From contig JAXLQL010000019.1 of NCBI GenBank assembly GCA_046331625.1, forward strand, positions 62,001 to 126,000: a DNA stretch of 64,000 bases, read 5' to 3'. Origin of the DNA: JAXLQL01 sp046331625 (GTDB lineage Bacteria > Acidobacteriota > Terriglobia > Bryobacterales > Bryobacteraceae). Positions 51,992-60,622 of the stretch are shown one piece after another. The number at the start of each line of letters is the position of its first letter. Within the stretch, counting starts at the first letter, position 1. The translations under genes were made by a program, and so were the position numbers. The notes beneath the pieces are model-generated. The model was not told the DNA's origin and did not search any database. It was given only the letters and a program-made list of their open reading frames with translations.

Positions 51992-52948
51992 TCAGCTCCG
52001 CAGCCTGAGGAAGAACCATCCGAGTCCGGTGACGAGCAGCAACACTGACGCCGCGCGAACGGGCTTGAGTGATTCGAGCGGGCGGGCGAGGCCCGAGAAG
52101 ATCCATCCGAGCGCGGCGATGACCGCGAGTTCCGCCAGCGCGACTCCGAGGAGCACCCAACCGGTGCTGTACTCGCCGCTGGTGATGAAGAGCGAGAAGT
52201 AGAGCCCGTGAAAGGCTCCGAGCACGGCGACCACGAGCCAGCGCTGTCCGGCTTCGGGCAAGAGTAGAATCTCCACGGCGAGATAGGCGATGGTGAGCGC
52301 TGCGGCGGCTTCCACAAAGCGCGGCGCGGGTTGCCAATTCGTGAGCGGAACTACGATGCAAGAGACGGCTTCACCGGCGATGAACATTGCGGCGAGCGTG
52401 AACAATTCGCGGCGTGTGCGTGCGGCGAGCACGAGTGCCGCGAGGAACAGCCACTGCATCGCCCCCCCCACGGCTCGCACGGCGCCGGCGGCGGAATGCT
52501 GCACGGCGATCTCGGATGTGGTGGGAGGGCGGAAGCGAAGCGTGGCGCGGGGGAAGGTGAGGTCGAGCACGGCTTGATCGTTGTTGCCGTCTTTCACGGC
52601 TCGCAGCAAGTGGACGTGATTGGGGACCGTGGTGGAGTGGAAGGTCGAGACGGCTTCGAGCACGTCGACGGGGGCTGGGAACTGGTAGCTGGCTTCGCAG
52701 ATGAGCGCGTTCTCGTTGTCTTGCCGGTGGCACTTGGCTTCGAGGCGGCGAGCCTCGCCTCCGCCTCCGAAGAATCTGATCGAGCCTGGGAGAACGGATT
52801 CGGGATCCTGCAAATGCTGGATCTCGTAGTAGGGCATGCGCAATTCGTAGCGTCCGCGGTTGCCTTCGATGCGGATCTCGCCGGTGCTGATGCTGACCAT
52901 GTGGGCGCAGGCGGGCGGGACGAGGAGGAGGCAGAGCACCCATGGCAC
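51992..52948 (-). CDS. HupE/UreJ-type membrane protein with N-terminal periplasmic domain
   Basis: About 318 residues if translation starts at GTG 52948, just before a signal segment (VLCLLLVPPACAH); the longer frame runs into a REP-like repeat. Residues 20-140: beta-rich periplasmic domain (EIRIEGNRGRYELRMPYYEIQH). Residues 150-315: six hydrophobic segments with HupE/UreJ-like motifs (FIAGEAVSCIVVPL, VVAVLGAFHGLYFSLF). Members move Ni/Co or are of unknown function; metal transport is only a possibility. Ends at the TGATCA shared with the convergent gene. Confidence 0.7.
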   Translation of the reverse strand: MPWVLCLLLVPPACAHMVSISTGEIRIEGNRGRYELRMPYYEIQHLQDPESVLPGSIRFFGGGGEARRLEAKCHRQDNENALICEASYQFPAPVDVLEAVSTFHSTTVPNHVHLLRAVKDGNNDQAVLDLTFPRATLRFRPPTTSEIAVQHSAAGAVRAVGGAMQWLFLAALVLAARTRRELFTLAAMFIAGEAVSCIVVPLTNWQPAPRFVEAAAALTIAYLAVEILLLPEAGQRWLVVAVLGAFHGLYFSLFITSGEYSTGWVLLGVALAELAVIAALGWIFSGLARPLESLKPVRAASVLLLVTGLGWFFLRLRS

Positions 52949-53252
52949 GCAGTTCCGAAAATGTTTGGCGGTACTGCTCCCGTGACCGAGCGGCGACAGT
53001 GAGGGAGCGGAGGCTTGCTCAGATAGATCAGCGCTAGAGGAGAACGCGGGAAAGACCTGTGGTCCGTTGAGGGGACTGTGGCCCCTGGGCCCTATTCTGC
53101 TCGAAGCGGCGGGACTGAAGTCCCGCGCAGGCTGAAGCCTGCCCCACATCGGAAGCGGGACTGAAGTCCCGCGCTGGCTAAAGCCCGCCCTACACGGAGG
53201 CAGCGTCGCGGCGGAAGAAGAGACAGAAGAGCGGTAGTACGTCCGGAGTGCG
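52949..53252. other. intergenic region with tandem REP-like units
   Basis: About 300 bases between two minus-strand genes. Two double-hairpin repeats lie at 53109-53149 and 53155-53195. Nothing else recognised. Confidence 0.5.
53109..53195 (+). repeat. two tandem double-hairpin repeats
   Basis: Unit 1: GCGGGACTGAAGTCCCGC, GCAGGCTGAAGCCTGC, CCCAC. Unit 2, five bases later: GCGGGACTGAAGTCCCGC, then GCTGGCTAAAGCCCGC, CCTAC. Unit 1 is the best match to the consensus in the window and gives 8-bp and 7-bp perfect stems around GA. Confidence 0.9.
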
Positions 53253-54293
53253 TTATGCCGCATGCGATTCCCGGTAGCGCAGATAGACGATGCGGAGCGT
53301 GGCCATCAGAGGAATGGCGAGGAAGACGCCGGCGATGCCGCCGAGTTGCTCGCCCGCGAGAATCCCGAACAGGATCGCGAGCGGTGAGAGCGCAACGCCC
53401 TTGCCCATGATGTAGGGCGAGATGCCGTAGTCGAGCACGAGGCGATACAGGACGAGAAACGCGACGATCCACCACAGGCCGCTGAATCCACCGAACGCGG
53501 CGACGAGCACAATGGCTGCGCCGGAGAGGAGCGGTCCGGCGACGGGGACCACTTCAGCAGCGCCGGCGATGGCTGCGAGCAAGAGCGAGTACGGCACGCC
53601 CATAAAGCCGAGGCAGACGGTGAAGACGAGAAACGTGGTGATGGAGATGAGGAACAGGGCGCGCATGTAGTCGGCGAGGAGGCGGTGCAGGTCTTCGAGA
53701 ATCCCTTCGACGAAAGCTCGCCCGCCATCATGGCGAAACTGCGAGACGAGCATGCGGCTCCAGTCGGGGCCTTCCTTGAGGAGAAAGAAGCTGAGGATGG
53801 GAATGAGGACGACGTAGATCACGTTTCCCAAAGCGCCGAGAATGGTTTTGCCAGTGGCGGTGAGCATGGGAACGATTTCCGACTGATGCTCCTGCACCTG
53901 CTCGACGATGAAATCGATGATCGCCTGCTTCTGGCTCTGCAACCACGCGGGAAGGGGCAATTGTTCCAAACGTTTTGGGTTTTGAATGTACTGGGGCAGC
54001 GTTTGGGCGAGGGCGGTGGCTTCCTTGGCGATCTCGGTTCCCACGGTCACGAGAATGCCGGTTGCGAGAGCAATGAGGAGCAGATACGCGACGCCCATCG
54101 AAACCGGGCGCGGGATTTTTCGGGAGGCGAAGCGATCCACCAGTGCGATGACGGGGCTCATCACGTAGGCGAGCAGGATGGAGAGGATGAAGACGAGCAG
54201 GACAGTGCGAATCGAATAGAGGGCGAACAGCGTGACGGCGACGAGAAACACCGTCCACGTAACGCGGGCAGCGCGCGCGTCGAGACCGAGCAT
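53253..54293 (-). CDS. AI-2E family transporter (PerM-like)
   Basis: 346 residues with the standard topology: two N-terminal helices, a pair at 60-85, a soluble helical insert (ALAQTLPQYIQNPKRLEQLP and the following amphipathic part), then four to five C-terminal helices. Family motifs: ILAYVMSPVIALVDRF, FFLLKEGP, GVPYSLLLAAIAGAAEVVPVAGPLLSG, SPLAILFGILAGEQLGGIAGVFLAIP. Some relatives export AI-2 or act as Na+/H+ antiporters; substrate unclear. TAGCAT ends seven bases before the ATG. Confidence 0.92.
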   Translation of the reverse strand: MLGLDARAARVTWTVFLVAVTLFALYSIRTVLLVFILSILLAYVMSPVIALVDRFASRKIPRPVSMGVAYLLLIALATGILVTVGTEIAKEATALAQTLPQYIQNPKRLEQLPLPAWLQSQKQAIIDFIVEQVQEHQSEIVPMLTATGKTILGALGNVIYVVLIPILSFFLLKEGPDWSRMLVSQFRHDGGRAFVEGILEDLHRLLADYMRALFLISITTFLVFTVCLGFMGVPYSLLLAAIAGAAEVVPVAGPLLSGAAIVLVAAFGGFSGLWWIVAFLVLYRLVLDYGISPYIMGKGVALSPLAILFGILAGEQLGGIAGVFLAIPLMATLRIVYLRYRESHAA

Positions 54294-54342
54294 CCACGCT
54301 ATGCTAGCAGACCGCCCGCATGGCGCACTACACTAATCCTGA
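54294..54342. promoter_or_regulatory. divergent leaderless-type promoters
   Basis: In 49 bases, ATGCTA (54301-54306) reads TAGCAT on the minus strand, seven bases before the transporter ATG. TACACT (54329-54334) on the plus strand lies eight bases before the carboxyltransferase GTG at 54343. Neither gene has a Shine-Dalgarno here. Confidence 0.6.
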
Positions 54343-55959
54343 GTGAAACCAGCCAGTACGGGGCATGATGCCATGGTGAGCGCCGTGGAGCGTTTGCATG
54401 GCGTAGAAGACCGCTTGCGGCAAGGCGGCGGCCCTTCGCGCATCGACAAACAACACGCGGCGGGAAAGCTGACGGCGCGCGAGCGGATCGCGAAGTTGGT
54501 GGATGCGGGCTCGCTGTTTCTGGAAGTGGGTTTGCTGGTGGCGCACGACAAGTACGAGGGCCAAGCTCCGGGTGCGGGTGTGGTGACGGGCGTGGGCAGG
54601 ATCGAAGGCCGGCCCGCGGTGGTGGTGGCCAACGATGCGACGGTGAAGGCAGGCGCGTGGTGGCCGGAGACGATCCACAAGATTTTGCGCGCGCAGGAAA
54701 TCGCAATGCGGAATCGCCTGCCGATCGTGTATCTGGTGGACTCGGCCGGCGTGAACCTGCCGCTGCAGGACGGAATTTTCCCGGGGCAGTATGGCGCGGG
54801 CCGTATCTTCTATTACAACTCGTTGATGCGGCGCAGGCTGCGGATTCCGCAGATTGCGGCGGTGATGGGTCCATGCATCGCGGGGGGGGCGTACCTGCCC
54901 GCGCTGAGCGACGTGATCTTCATGGTGGACGGCACGAGCTTCATGGGGCTGGGTGGCGCGAATCTGGTGAAGGGCGCCACAGGACAAGTGGTGGACGCCG
55001 AAGATCTGGGGGGGGCGCGGATGCACACGTCAGTGAGCGGAGTGGCGCACTATCGCGCGCCGAACGATACGGAGTGCCTGGCGCTGATGCGGCAGAAGTT
55101 TCGCGAGTTGCCGGCTCCGGCTGCGCCCGCGCGCGGGGCCGCGCCGAAGCTTCCAGCGGACCGGCTCTACGACGCGCTTCCCGCCGATCATCGCCTGCCG
55201 TACGACATGCAGGTGGTGATCGACTGCATCTTCGATGCGGGCGACTATCTCGAGTTCCAGCCCGATCATGCGCCAGAGATGCTGTGCGCGCACACGCGGT
55301 TGAACGGGAGGCCCGTGGGTTTGATCGCCAACCGGCGGGGATTCTTGAAGGCTGGTGGACAGACGCGAGTGGGCGGCATCGTCTATACGGAGTCGGCTCG
55401 GAAGGTGGCGTATTTCGTGGAGACGTGCGAGCGTGCGGGGCATCCGCTGGTGTACTTGCAGGACGTCTCGGGGTTCATGGTGGGCGTGCAAGCGGAGTCA
55501 GACGGGATCATCCGGGCCGGGGCGGATATGGTTGAAACAATGTCGTGTGCTTCTGTTCCGCGAATCGTATTGACCATCAATCACGCGAGCGGGGCCGGAT
55601 ACTATGCGATGGCGGGACAGGGGTTCGATCCGAACTTCACCTTCGGGTGGCCCACGGCGCGCATTGGCGTGATGGAAGGCGACGCGGCAGTGATGGCGGT
55701 GCATGGGCCCGAGATCGAGAAGCATGCGAAAGCCGGCCAAGCGCTGCCCGAAGAGCTCCAAAACAAGATCACCCAAACGCGTGCTGACTACGAGCGCTGG
55801 CTTGACTCGCACTACGCGGCGGCACGCGGGCACGTGGATGCGCTAATCGATCCGCTGAAATCGCGGCAGGTGCTTTCGTTCGCATTGGAAGCGGCTTGCG
55901 CCGCTGGGCATCGCGAGCATTTGACGATCGAGCAACTGGCGCCGGGAGGTATCCGATGA
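54343..55959 (+). CDS. acyl-CoA carboxylase carboxyltransferase (beta) subunit
   Basis: 538 residues (GTG 54343; ATG 54373 also possible). Carboxyltransferase fold with two crotonase-like halves: RIDKQHAAGKLTARERI, VVVANDATVKAGAWWPET, VYLVDSAGVNLPLQ, GPCIAGGAYLPALSDV, then PVGLIANRRGFLKAGGQTRVGG and GAGYYAMAGQGFDPNFTFGWPTARIGVM. These match methylcrotonyl-/geranyl-CoA-type beta subunits more than propionyl-CoA type. It transfers carboxyl from biotin to the acyl-CoA. No biotin carboxylase/BCCP gene is in the window. The stop overlaps the AtuA-like start (ATGA), linking it to terpene/leucine-type catabolism. Confidence 0.9.
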   Translation: MKPASTGHDAMVSAVERLHGVEDRLRQGGGPSRIDKQHAAGKLTARERIAKLVDAGSLFLEVGLLVAHDKYEGQAPGAGVVTGVGRIEGRPAVVVANDATVKAGAWWPETIHKILRAQEIAMRNRLPIVYLVDSAGVNLPLQDGIFPGQYGAGRIFYYNSLMRRRLRIPQIAAVMGPCIAGGAYLPALSDVIFMVDGTSFMGLGGANLVKGATGQVVDAEDLGGARMHTSVSGVAHYRAPNDTECLALMRQKFRELPAPAAPARGAAPKLPADRLYDALPADHRLPYDMQVVIDCIFDAGDYLEFQPDHAPEMLCAHTRLNGRPVGLIANRRGFLKAGGQTRVGGIVYTESARKVAYFVETCERAGHPLVYLQDVSGFMVGVQAESDGIIRAGADMVETMSCASVPRIVLTINHASGAGYYAMAGQGFDPNFTFGWPTARIGVMEGDAAVMAVHGPEIEKHAKAGQALPEELQNKITQTRADYERWLDSHYAAARGHVDALIDPLKSRQVLSFALEAACAAGHREHLTIEQLAPGGIR

Positions 55960-57290
55960 TTCGAATCGCGAATGGGCAAGGCTTCTGGGGCGATTGGCTG
56001 GAAGCTCCGGTGCGGCTGGTGGAAGGAGGCCCGATCGATTACCTGACGCTCGACTATCTGGCCGAGGTCACGATGTCGATCGTGCAGAAGCAAAAGCAGA
56101 AGAACCCGGAGCTCGGCTACGCGCGCGACTTTCCGCCGCTGATCGGGAAGATCGGCGCGAAGCTGCGCGATCGCGGCGTGAAGGTGATCGCCAATGCGGG
56201 GGGAGTGAATCCGGTGGCGTGCGCGCGCGAGGTCCGCAAGCTGGCCCCGTTTTTGAAAGTAGCGGTGGTGTTGGGCGACGATGTGTATGGCCGTCTCGAC
56301 GAGTTCCTCGCTGCCGGACACGAGTTGCGCAGCATGGACACAGGCGAGCCGCTCTCGACGATTCGCAGCCGGATCCTGAGCGCGAATGCGTACATCGGTG
56401 CCTTCCCATTGGCGGAAGCACTGGCGACTGGGGCGGACGTGGTGATCACCGGGCGCTCCACGGATACGGCGCTGGCATTGGCGCCGATGGTGCACCGGTT
56501 CGGATGGAAGGAAACCGATTGGGATCTGCTCGCGGCAGGAACGGTCGCCGGGCACATCATCGAATGCGGGGCGCAATGCACCGGTGGCAACTGCCAGGTG
56601 GATTGGCAATCGATTCCGGACATGGCGAACATCGGCTACCCGATTGTGGAGGCAGAGCCCGATGGATCATTCGTGGTCACTAAGCATCCGGACACGGGCG
56701 GTCGCGTCTCGAGCGACACCGTGAAGGAGCAGTTGCTCTACGAACTCGGTGACCCGAAGCAGTACCGCACGCCCGATTGCATCGCGGACTTCACGACGAT
56801 CCGGCTCGAGGATTCGGGCAAGGATCGCGTGCGCGTGTCGGGTATTCGCGGGCGTGAGCGAACGCCGTTCCTGAAGCTGTCGATCAGCTTCGCGGATGGT
56901 TGGAAGGCGATCGGCACGTTAGTTTACAGTTGGCCGCAGGCTCTCGAAAAAGCGCAGGCGGCGGATCGAATCGTGCGGCAGCGACTCGAGCGGCTGGGGT
57001 TGCGGTTCGAAGCGATCGAGACGGAGTTCTTCGGCGTGAACGCGTGCCACGGTCCGGCGGCGCATGCTCCGGCAGATCCGCCGGAAGTGCAAGTCCGCAT
57101 CGGCGTGTGGGATCACGATCACGATGCAGTGGACCGGTTCACGCGCGAGTTGATCCCGTTGGTGCTCAATGGTCCGCCGACGGCGACCGGGTTCGGCGAC
57201 GGAAGGCCGGCTGTGCGCGAGGTTGTGGCGTACTGGCCAGCGCTCGCGCCGCGCGAGTTGATTCAGACGCGTGTGGAGGTGGTGGAATGA
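55956..57290 (+). CDS. AtuA-like (DUF1446) acyclic-terpene/leucine catabolism protein, N-terminal part
   Basis: 444 residues from ATG 55956 (GGGAGG upstream). DUF1446 body: IRIANGQGFWGDWLEAPVRLV, DYLAEVTMSIVQKQ, VIANAGGVNPVACAREV, VITGRSTDTALALAPMVH, WDLLAAGTVAGHIIECGAQCTGGN. AtuA proteins are needed for citronellol/geraniol and related degradation in pseudomonads but their exact reaction is unclear. Here the usual C-terminal module is a separate gene starting in an ATGA overlap, so the two products likely form a complex. Confidence 0.85.
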   Translation: MIRIANGQGFWGDWLEAPVRLVEGGPIDYLTLDYLAEVTMSIVQKQKQKNPELGYARDFPPLIGKIGAKLRDRGVKVIANAGGVNPVACAREVRKLAPFLKVAVVLGDDVYGRLDEFLAAGHELRSMDTGEPLSTIRSRILSANAYIGAFPLAEALATGADVVITGRSTDTALALAPMVHRFGWKETDWDLLAAGTVAGHIIECGAQCTGGNCQVDWQSIPDMANIGYPIVEAEPDGSFVVTKHPDTGGRVSSDTVKEQLLYELGDPKQYRTPDCIADFTTIRLEDSGKDRVRVSGIRGRERTPFLKLSISFADGWKAIGTLVYSWPQALEKAQAADRIVRQRLERLGLRFEAIETEFFGVNACHGPAAHAPADPPEVQVRIGVWDHDHDAVDRFTRELIPLVLNGPPTATGFGDGRPAVREVVAYWPALAPRELIQTRVEVVE

Positions 57291-57625
57291 AGATCCCGCT
57301 GGCACGCATTGCGCACGCGCGGTCGGGTGACAAGGGCGACACATCGAACGTCGGGATCATCGCGTGGCGCGCGGACGCGTTCCCGGTTTTGGTTCGCGAA
57401 GTCACGCCCGAGCGTGTGAAGGCGCATTTCGGATCGTTGGTGAAAGGCGATGTGGTGCGCTACGAACTGCCGAACCTCGGGGGGCTGAATTTCCTGATGC
57501 ATGGCGCGCTGGGCGGCGGCGGCACGCTTTCGTTGCGCGTGGATGCGCAGGGCAAGACTCTGGGTGCGGCTCTGCTAGGAATGGAGATCGAACTCGGGGA
57601 GGATGAAGTTGCTCGCCTCCTATGA
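57287..57625 (+). CDS. AtuA C-terminal-domain protein (split subunit)
   Basis: 112 residues from ATG 57287, overlapping the AtuA stop (ATGA). Signature KIPLARIAHARSGDKGDTSNVGI, VRYELPNLGGLNFLMHGALGGGGT. Matches the domain usually attached to AtuA. Its 3' end overlaps the next gene by 23 bases. Confidence 0.85.
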   Translation: MKIPLARIAHARSGDKGDTSNVGIIAWRADAFPVLVREVTPERVKAHFGSLVKGDVVRYELPNLGGLNFLMHGALGGGGTLSLRVDAQGKTLGAALLGMEIELGEDEVARLL

Positions 57626-60590
57626 AGGCCGCTTGCTGCGGCTCACGCTTGACCGGCCGGAGAAGCGTAACGCGCTCGACTCGAACTCGTGCCACGGGAT
57701 TGTGCAGGCGCTCGAAGCGGGTCGCGACGATCCGGGGATCGGGGCGATTCTGATCGACGCGCAAGGTCCGGTGTTCTGCGCGGGCATGGATCTCGAGGAA
57801 TCGTTGCAGCCGGATGCGGCCGATCGCATGGCGATCCACGAGCGGCTGTTCACGTTCGGATTCTGGGTGGGGAAGCCCGTAGTAGCGGCAGTGCAAGGCG
57901 GCGCGATCGCGGGCGGCGCAGGGTTGGTCGCGAACGCGCACGTGGTAGTGGCCACTGAAGACGCGGCGTTCAGTCTTCCCGAAGTACTGATCGGAATGTG
58001 GCCGTGCGTGATTTGGAAATCGATGGTTCACGCGATCGGCGATCGGCGAGCGTTCGAGCTGAGCCTGACGGGTCGCCGATTCACCGCTGCGGATGCGCTC
58101 AATTGGGGACTGGTGCACCAGAGCGTGCCTGCGTCGCAGTTGGTGCAAGTCACTACTGAACTCGGGCAGAAGTTGGCGGAGTCGAGTCCGGACGTGATCC
58201 AGCGCGGCTTCCAACTGGCAGCGCAAACGCGCGAGCTCGATTGGGCCGGAGCTGCGCGGGCCGCCAGTTCGCTGCGCGCCGAGATGTTCTCGAGCGCCGA
58301 TTTTCACGAGGGGGTCCGCGCGTTTCGCGAGAAGCGCCGCCCTCGCTGGCCTTCACCAAACCGCCCGGTAATCCATGAAACGAATCAACTGTCTGCTTGC
58401 TGCTTTCTTGCCCTCATGCCGGTAAGACGTGACGTTGCCGAGCGAAGCGGTGAGTGCCTAAAGACGGTGAGCATTCCGCACATCTACGCACAAACCAGCG
58501 AAGATTTGTTTTTTGCGCAGGGCTACATCACGGCGCGGGACCGGCTCTTCCAGATCGATCTGTGGCGGCGCGCCGGTACGGGCAAGCTAGCGCAGGTGAT
58601 GGGACCATCGGCGTTGGGTCGCGATCGCATCGCGCGGCTGGTAAGGTTTCGCGGCGACTGGAACAAGGAGTGGGAGAGTTACTCGCCGGATACGAAGCAG
58701 ATCGTAACGGCCTTCACCAATGGGATCAACGCCTACATTCACTCGCTCAAGGAGCGGCCGATCGAGTTTCGCGTGGCGGGTTACGAGCCGGGAATGTGGA
58801 CGCCCGAAGACGTGGTGTCGCGCATTGCGGGCTTGTTGATGATCCGAAACGTGACACGCGAAGTGCAGCGCGCGGTGGATATCCAGCGCCATGGGCTCGA
58901 TATGGTTCAGCAGTACATGCCGCCGGATCCGGCTGTGAAGATCGAGATTCCTCACGAGCTCGATCTCGAAGGAATCGACAGCCGACTGCTGGCGGACTAC
59001 ACCGCCGCGACCGGCGGCGTGCGGTTCCCCGAGTATCACGGCAGCAACAACTGGGTGGTGGCAGGATTCCGGTCGCTAACGGGCAAGCCACTGCTCGCCA
59101 ATGACCCGCATCGGCCGATCAACATGCCGTCGTTGCGGAAGAGTGTGCATCTAGTGGGGCCGGGATGGAACGTGATCGGAGCGGGCGAACCGGCGCTGCC
59201 CGGAATCGCGCTCGGGCACAACGAAGACGTCGCATTCGGATTCACGATCGTGGGAATCGATCAGGGCGATCTTTACGTGGAGAAAGTGAATCCGGCGAAT
59301 CCGGATGAGTACCTGTACAAGGGCGAGTGGAAAAAGATGGAAGTGGTGGAGGACCAGATTCAGGTGCGAGGCGAAGCCGCGCCGCGGAAGGTGCAGTTGC
59401 GGTACACGCTTCATGGTCCGGTGATCGCGGAAGACTTGGGGCGGCATCGCGTGTATGCGCTGAAGTGGGTGGGCGCTGAGCCGGGGGGGGCGGGATACCT
59501 GGGTGCGCTGCGGCTCTCGCGCGCACGGAACTGGGACGAGTTCCAGGAAGCAGCGGCGCACTACAAGATTCCGTCTGAGAATCTGGCCTACGCGGATCGC
59601 GCGGGCAACATCGGCTGGATCGCTTCGGGTTGGGCGCCGATTCGGAAGAACTGGACCGGGCTGCTGCCGGTGCCGGGGCACACGGGCGAGTACGAATGGT
59701 CTGGGTATTTGGCTCCGAGCGAGAATCCGCGCAAGTTCAATCCGCCGAACGGAGCCATCTGGACGGCGAACCACAATATCCTGCCGGAAGGCTACAAGCA
59801 TCAACTCTCGTACGAATGGGCGCTGCCGTTTCGGTCTGGGCGGATCGAGGAAATGTTGATGGACCAGCCGAAGTTCGGCATCGAAGATTTCAAGCGCATG
59901 CAACAGGACACGCTCTCGCACCCGGCGCGCATCTTTCAGGCAAGCTTGAAACGTTGGCAACGCAAACCCGGCGAACTCGATGCGAAAGAAGAGGAGATCG
60001 CAAGGCACATGGCGTATGAATGGGACGTCGTGCTGCGGGCGGATGCCTGGGAGTCGATCCTGTTCGAGCTCTGGATCGCCAAGCTGCAGGTGGCCATCTT
60101 CGGCAACAGCATGGCGGCGCATACGGATCTGCAGATGCTGCTCGATACGCAGGAGAAGCGGTTCAACGCGAAAGCCGTGGCTCGAACATTGCGTGCGGCG
60201 ATCGAAGAACTCGAGCGCGACTACGGCGCCGAGAAGAAGAACTGGAAGTGGGGCACGGTACACACGGTGGCGTTTCAGCATCCACTGAACCGGCGCGAGT
60301 ACAATCGCGGACCGTACTCGCGGCCGGGCGACGGCAACACGGTGAACTCGACGAGCGGTCCGAACTTTCGGCAGAATGCGGGCGCCAGCTACCGGCAGAT
60401 TCTCGATCCGGGCGATTGGGACAAGTCGGTGATGACGAATGTGCCGGGTGAGGTCGGGAATCCCGGGAGTCCGCACTATGACGATCTGATCGAAGAGTGG
60501 CTGAAGGGTGAGTATCATCCGATGCTCTACACGCGCCACGCGATCGAGGCGGCCACGACGGAACGGATTCGGTTGCAGCCGGGGAACTGA
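57603..60590 (+). CDS. enoyl-CoA hydratase joined in frame to penicillin-acylase-type Ntn hydrolase
   Basis: One uninterrupted 995-codon frame joins two unrelated enzymes. Residues 1-250: crotonase: LLRLTLDRPEKRNALDS, GIGAILIDAQGPVFCAGMDLEE (oxyanion), VAAVQGGAIAGGAGL, EKRRPRWPSP (usual C-terminal end). Residues 295-995: penicillin-acylase family alpha/beta chains, with SIPHIYAQTSEDLFFAQGY, ARDRLFQIDLWRRAGTGKLAQV, and the N-terminal nucleophile Ser of the beta chain in EYHGSNNWVV. The hydrolase normally needs a signal peptide; an out-of-frame one begins at ATG 58376. Junction 58380-58480 reads poorly in any frame, so the 'fusion' is likely a frameshifted gene read through from the hydratase. 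Treat as two proteins unless proven otherwise. Confidence 0.8.
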   Translation: MKLLASYEGRLLRLTLDRPEKRNALDSNSCHGIVQALEAGRDDPGIGAILIDAQGPVFCAGMDLEESLQPDAADRMAIHERLFTFGFWVGKPVVAAVQGGAIAGGAGLVANAHVVVATEDAAFSLPEVLIGMWPCVIWKSMVHAIGDRRAFELSLTGRRFTAADALNWGLVHQSVPASQLVQVTTELGQKLAESSPDVIQRGFQLAAQTRELDWAGAARAASSLRAEMFSSADFHEGVRAFREKRRPRWPSPNRPVIHETNQLSACCFLALMPVRRDVAERSGECLKTVSIPHIYAQTSEDLFFAQGYITARDRLFQIDLWRRAGTGKLAQVMGPSALGRDRIARLVRFRGDWNKEWESYSPDTKQIVTAFTNGINAYIHSLKERPIEFRVAGYEPGMWTPEDVVSRIAGLLMIRNVTREVQRAVDIQRHGLDMVQQYMPPDPAVKIEIPHELDLEGIDSRLLADYTAATGGVRFPEYHGSNNWVVAGFRSLTGKPLLANDPHRPINMPSLRKSVHLVGPGWNVIGAGEPALPGIALGHNEDVAFGFTIVGIDQGDLYVEKVNPANPDEYLYKGEWKKMEVVEDQIQVRGEAAPRKVQLRYTLHGPVIAEDLGRHRVYALKWVGAEPGGAGYLGALRLSRARNWDEFQEAAAHYKIPSENLAYADRAGNIGWIASGWAPIRKNWTGLLPVPGHTGEYEWSGYLAPSENPRKFNPPNGAIWTANHNILPEGYKHQLSYEWALPFRSGRIEEMLMDQPKFGIEDFKRMQQDTLSHPARIFQASLKRWQRKPGELDAKEEEIARHMAYEWDVVLRADAWESILFELWIAKLQVAIFGNSMAAHTDLQMLLDTQEKRFNAKAVARTLRAAIEELERDYGAEKKNWKWGTVHTVAFQHPLNRREYNRGPYSRPGDGNTVNSTSGPNFRQNAGASYRQILDPGDWDKSVMTNVPGEVGNPGSPHYDDLIEEWLKGEYHPMLYTRHAIEAATTERIRLQPGN
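58376..58480 (+). other. frame-broken original start of the penicillin acylase
   Basis: ATG 58376 gives MKRINCLLAAFLPSC, a good signal/lipoprotein-like start, in a frame different from the hydrolase body and ending at a TAA after 16 codons. Pieces of the expected linker occur in other frames: DVTLPSEAV (same frame as the start), VPKDGE (a third frame) and IPHIYAQ (body frame). At least two indels would restore one protein. Sequencing error is possible. Confidence 0.5.
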
Positions 60591-60622
60591 TTTTCGGCGG
60601 CGGCTGATACGCTAGAAAGTTC

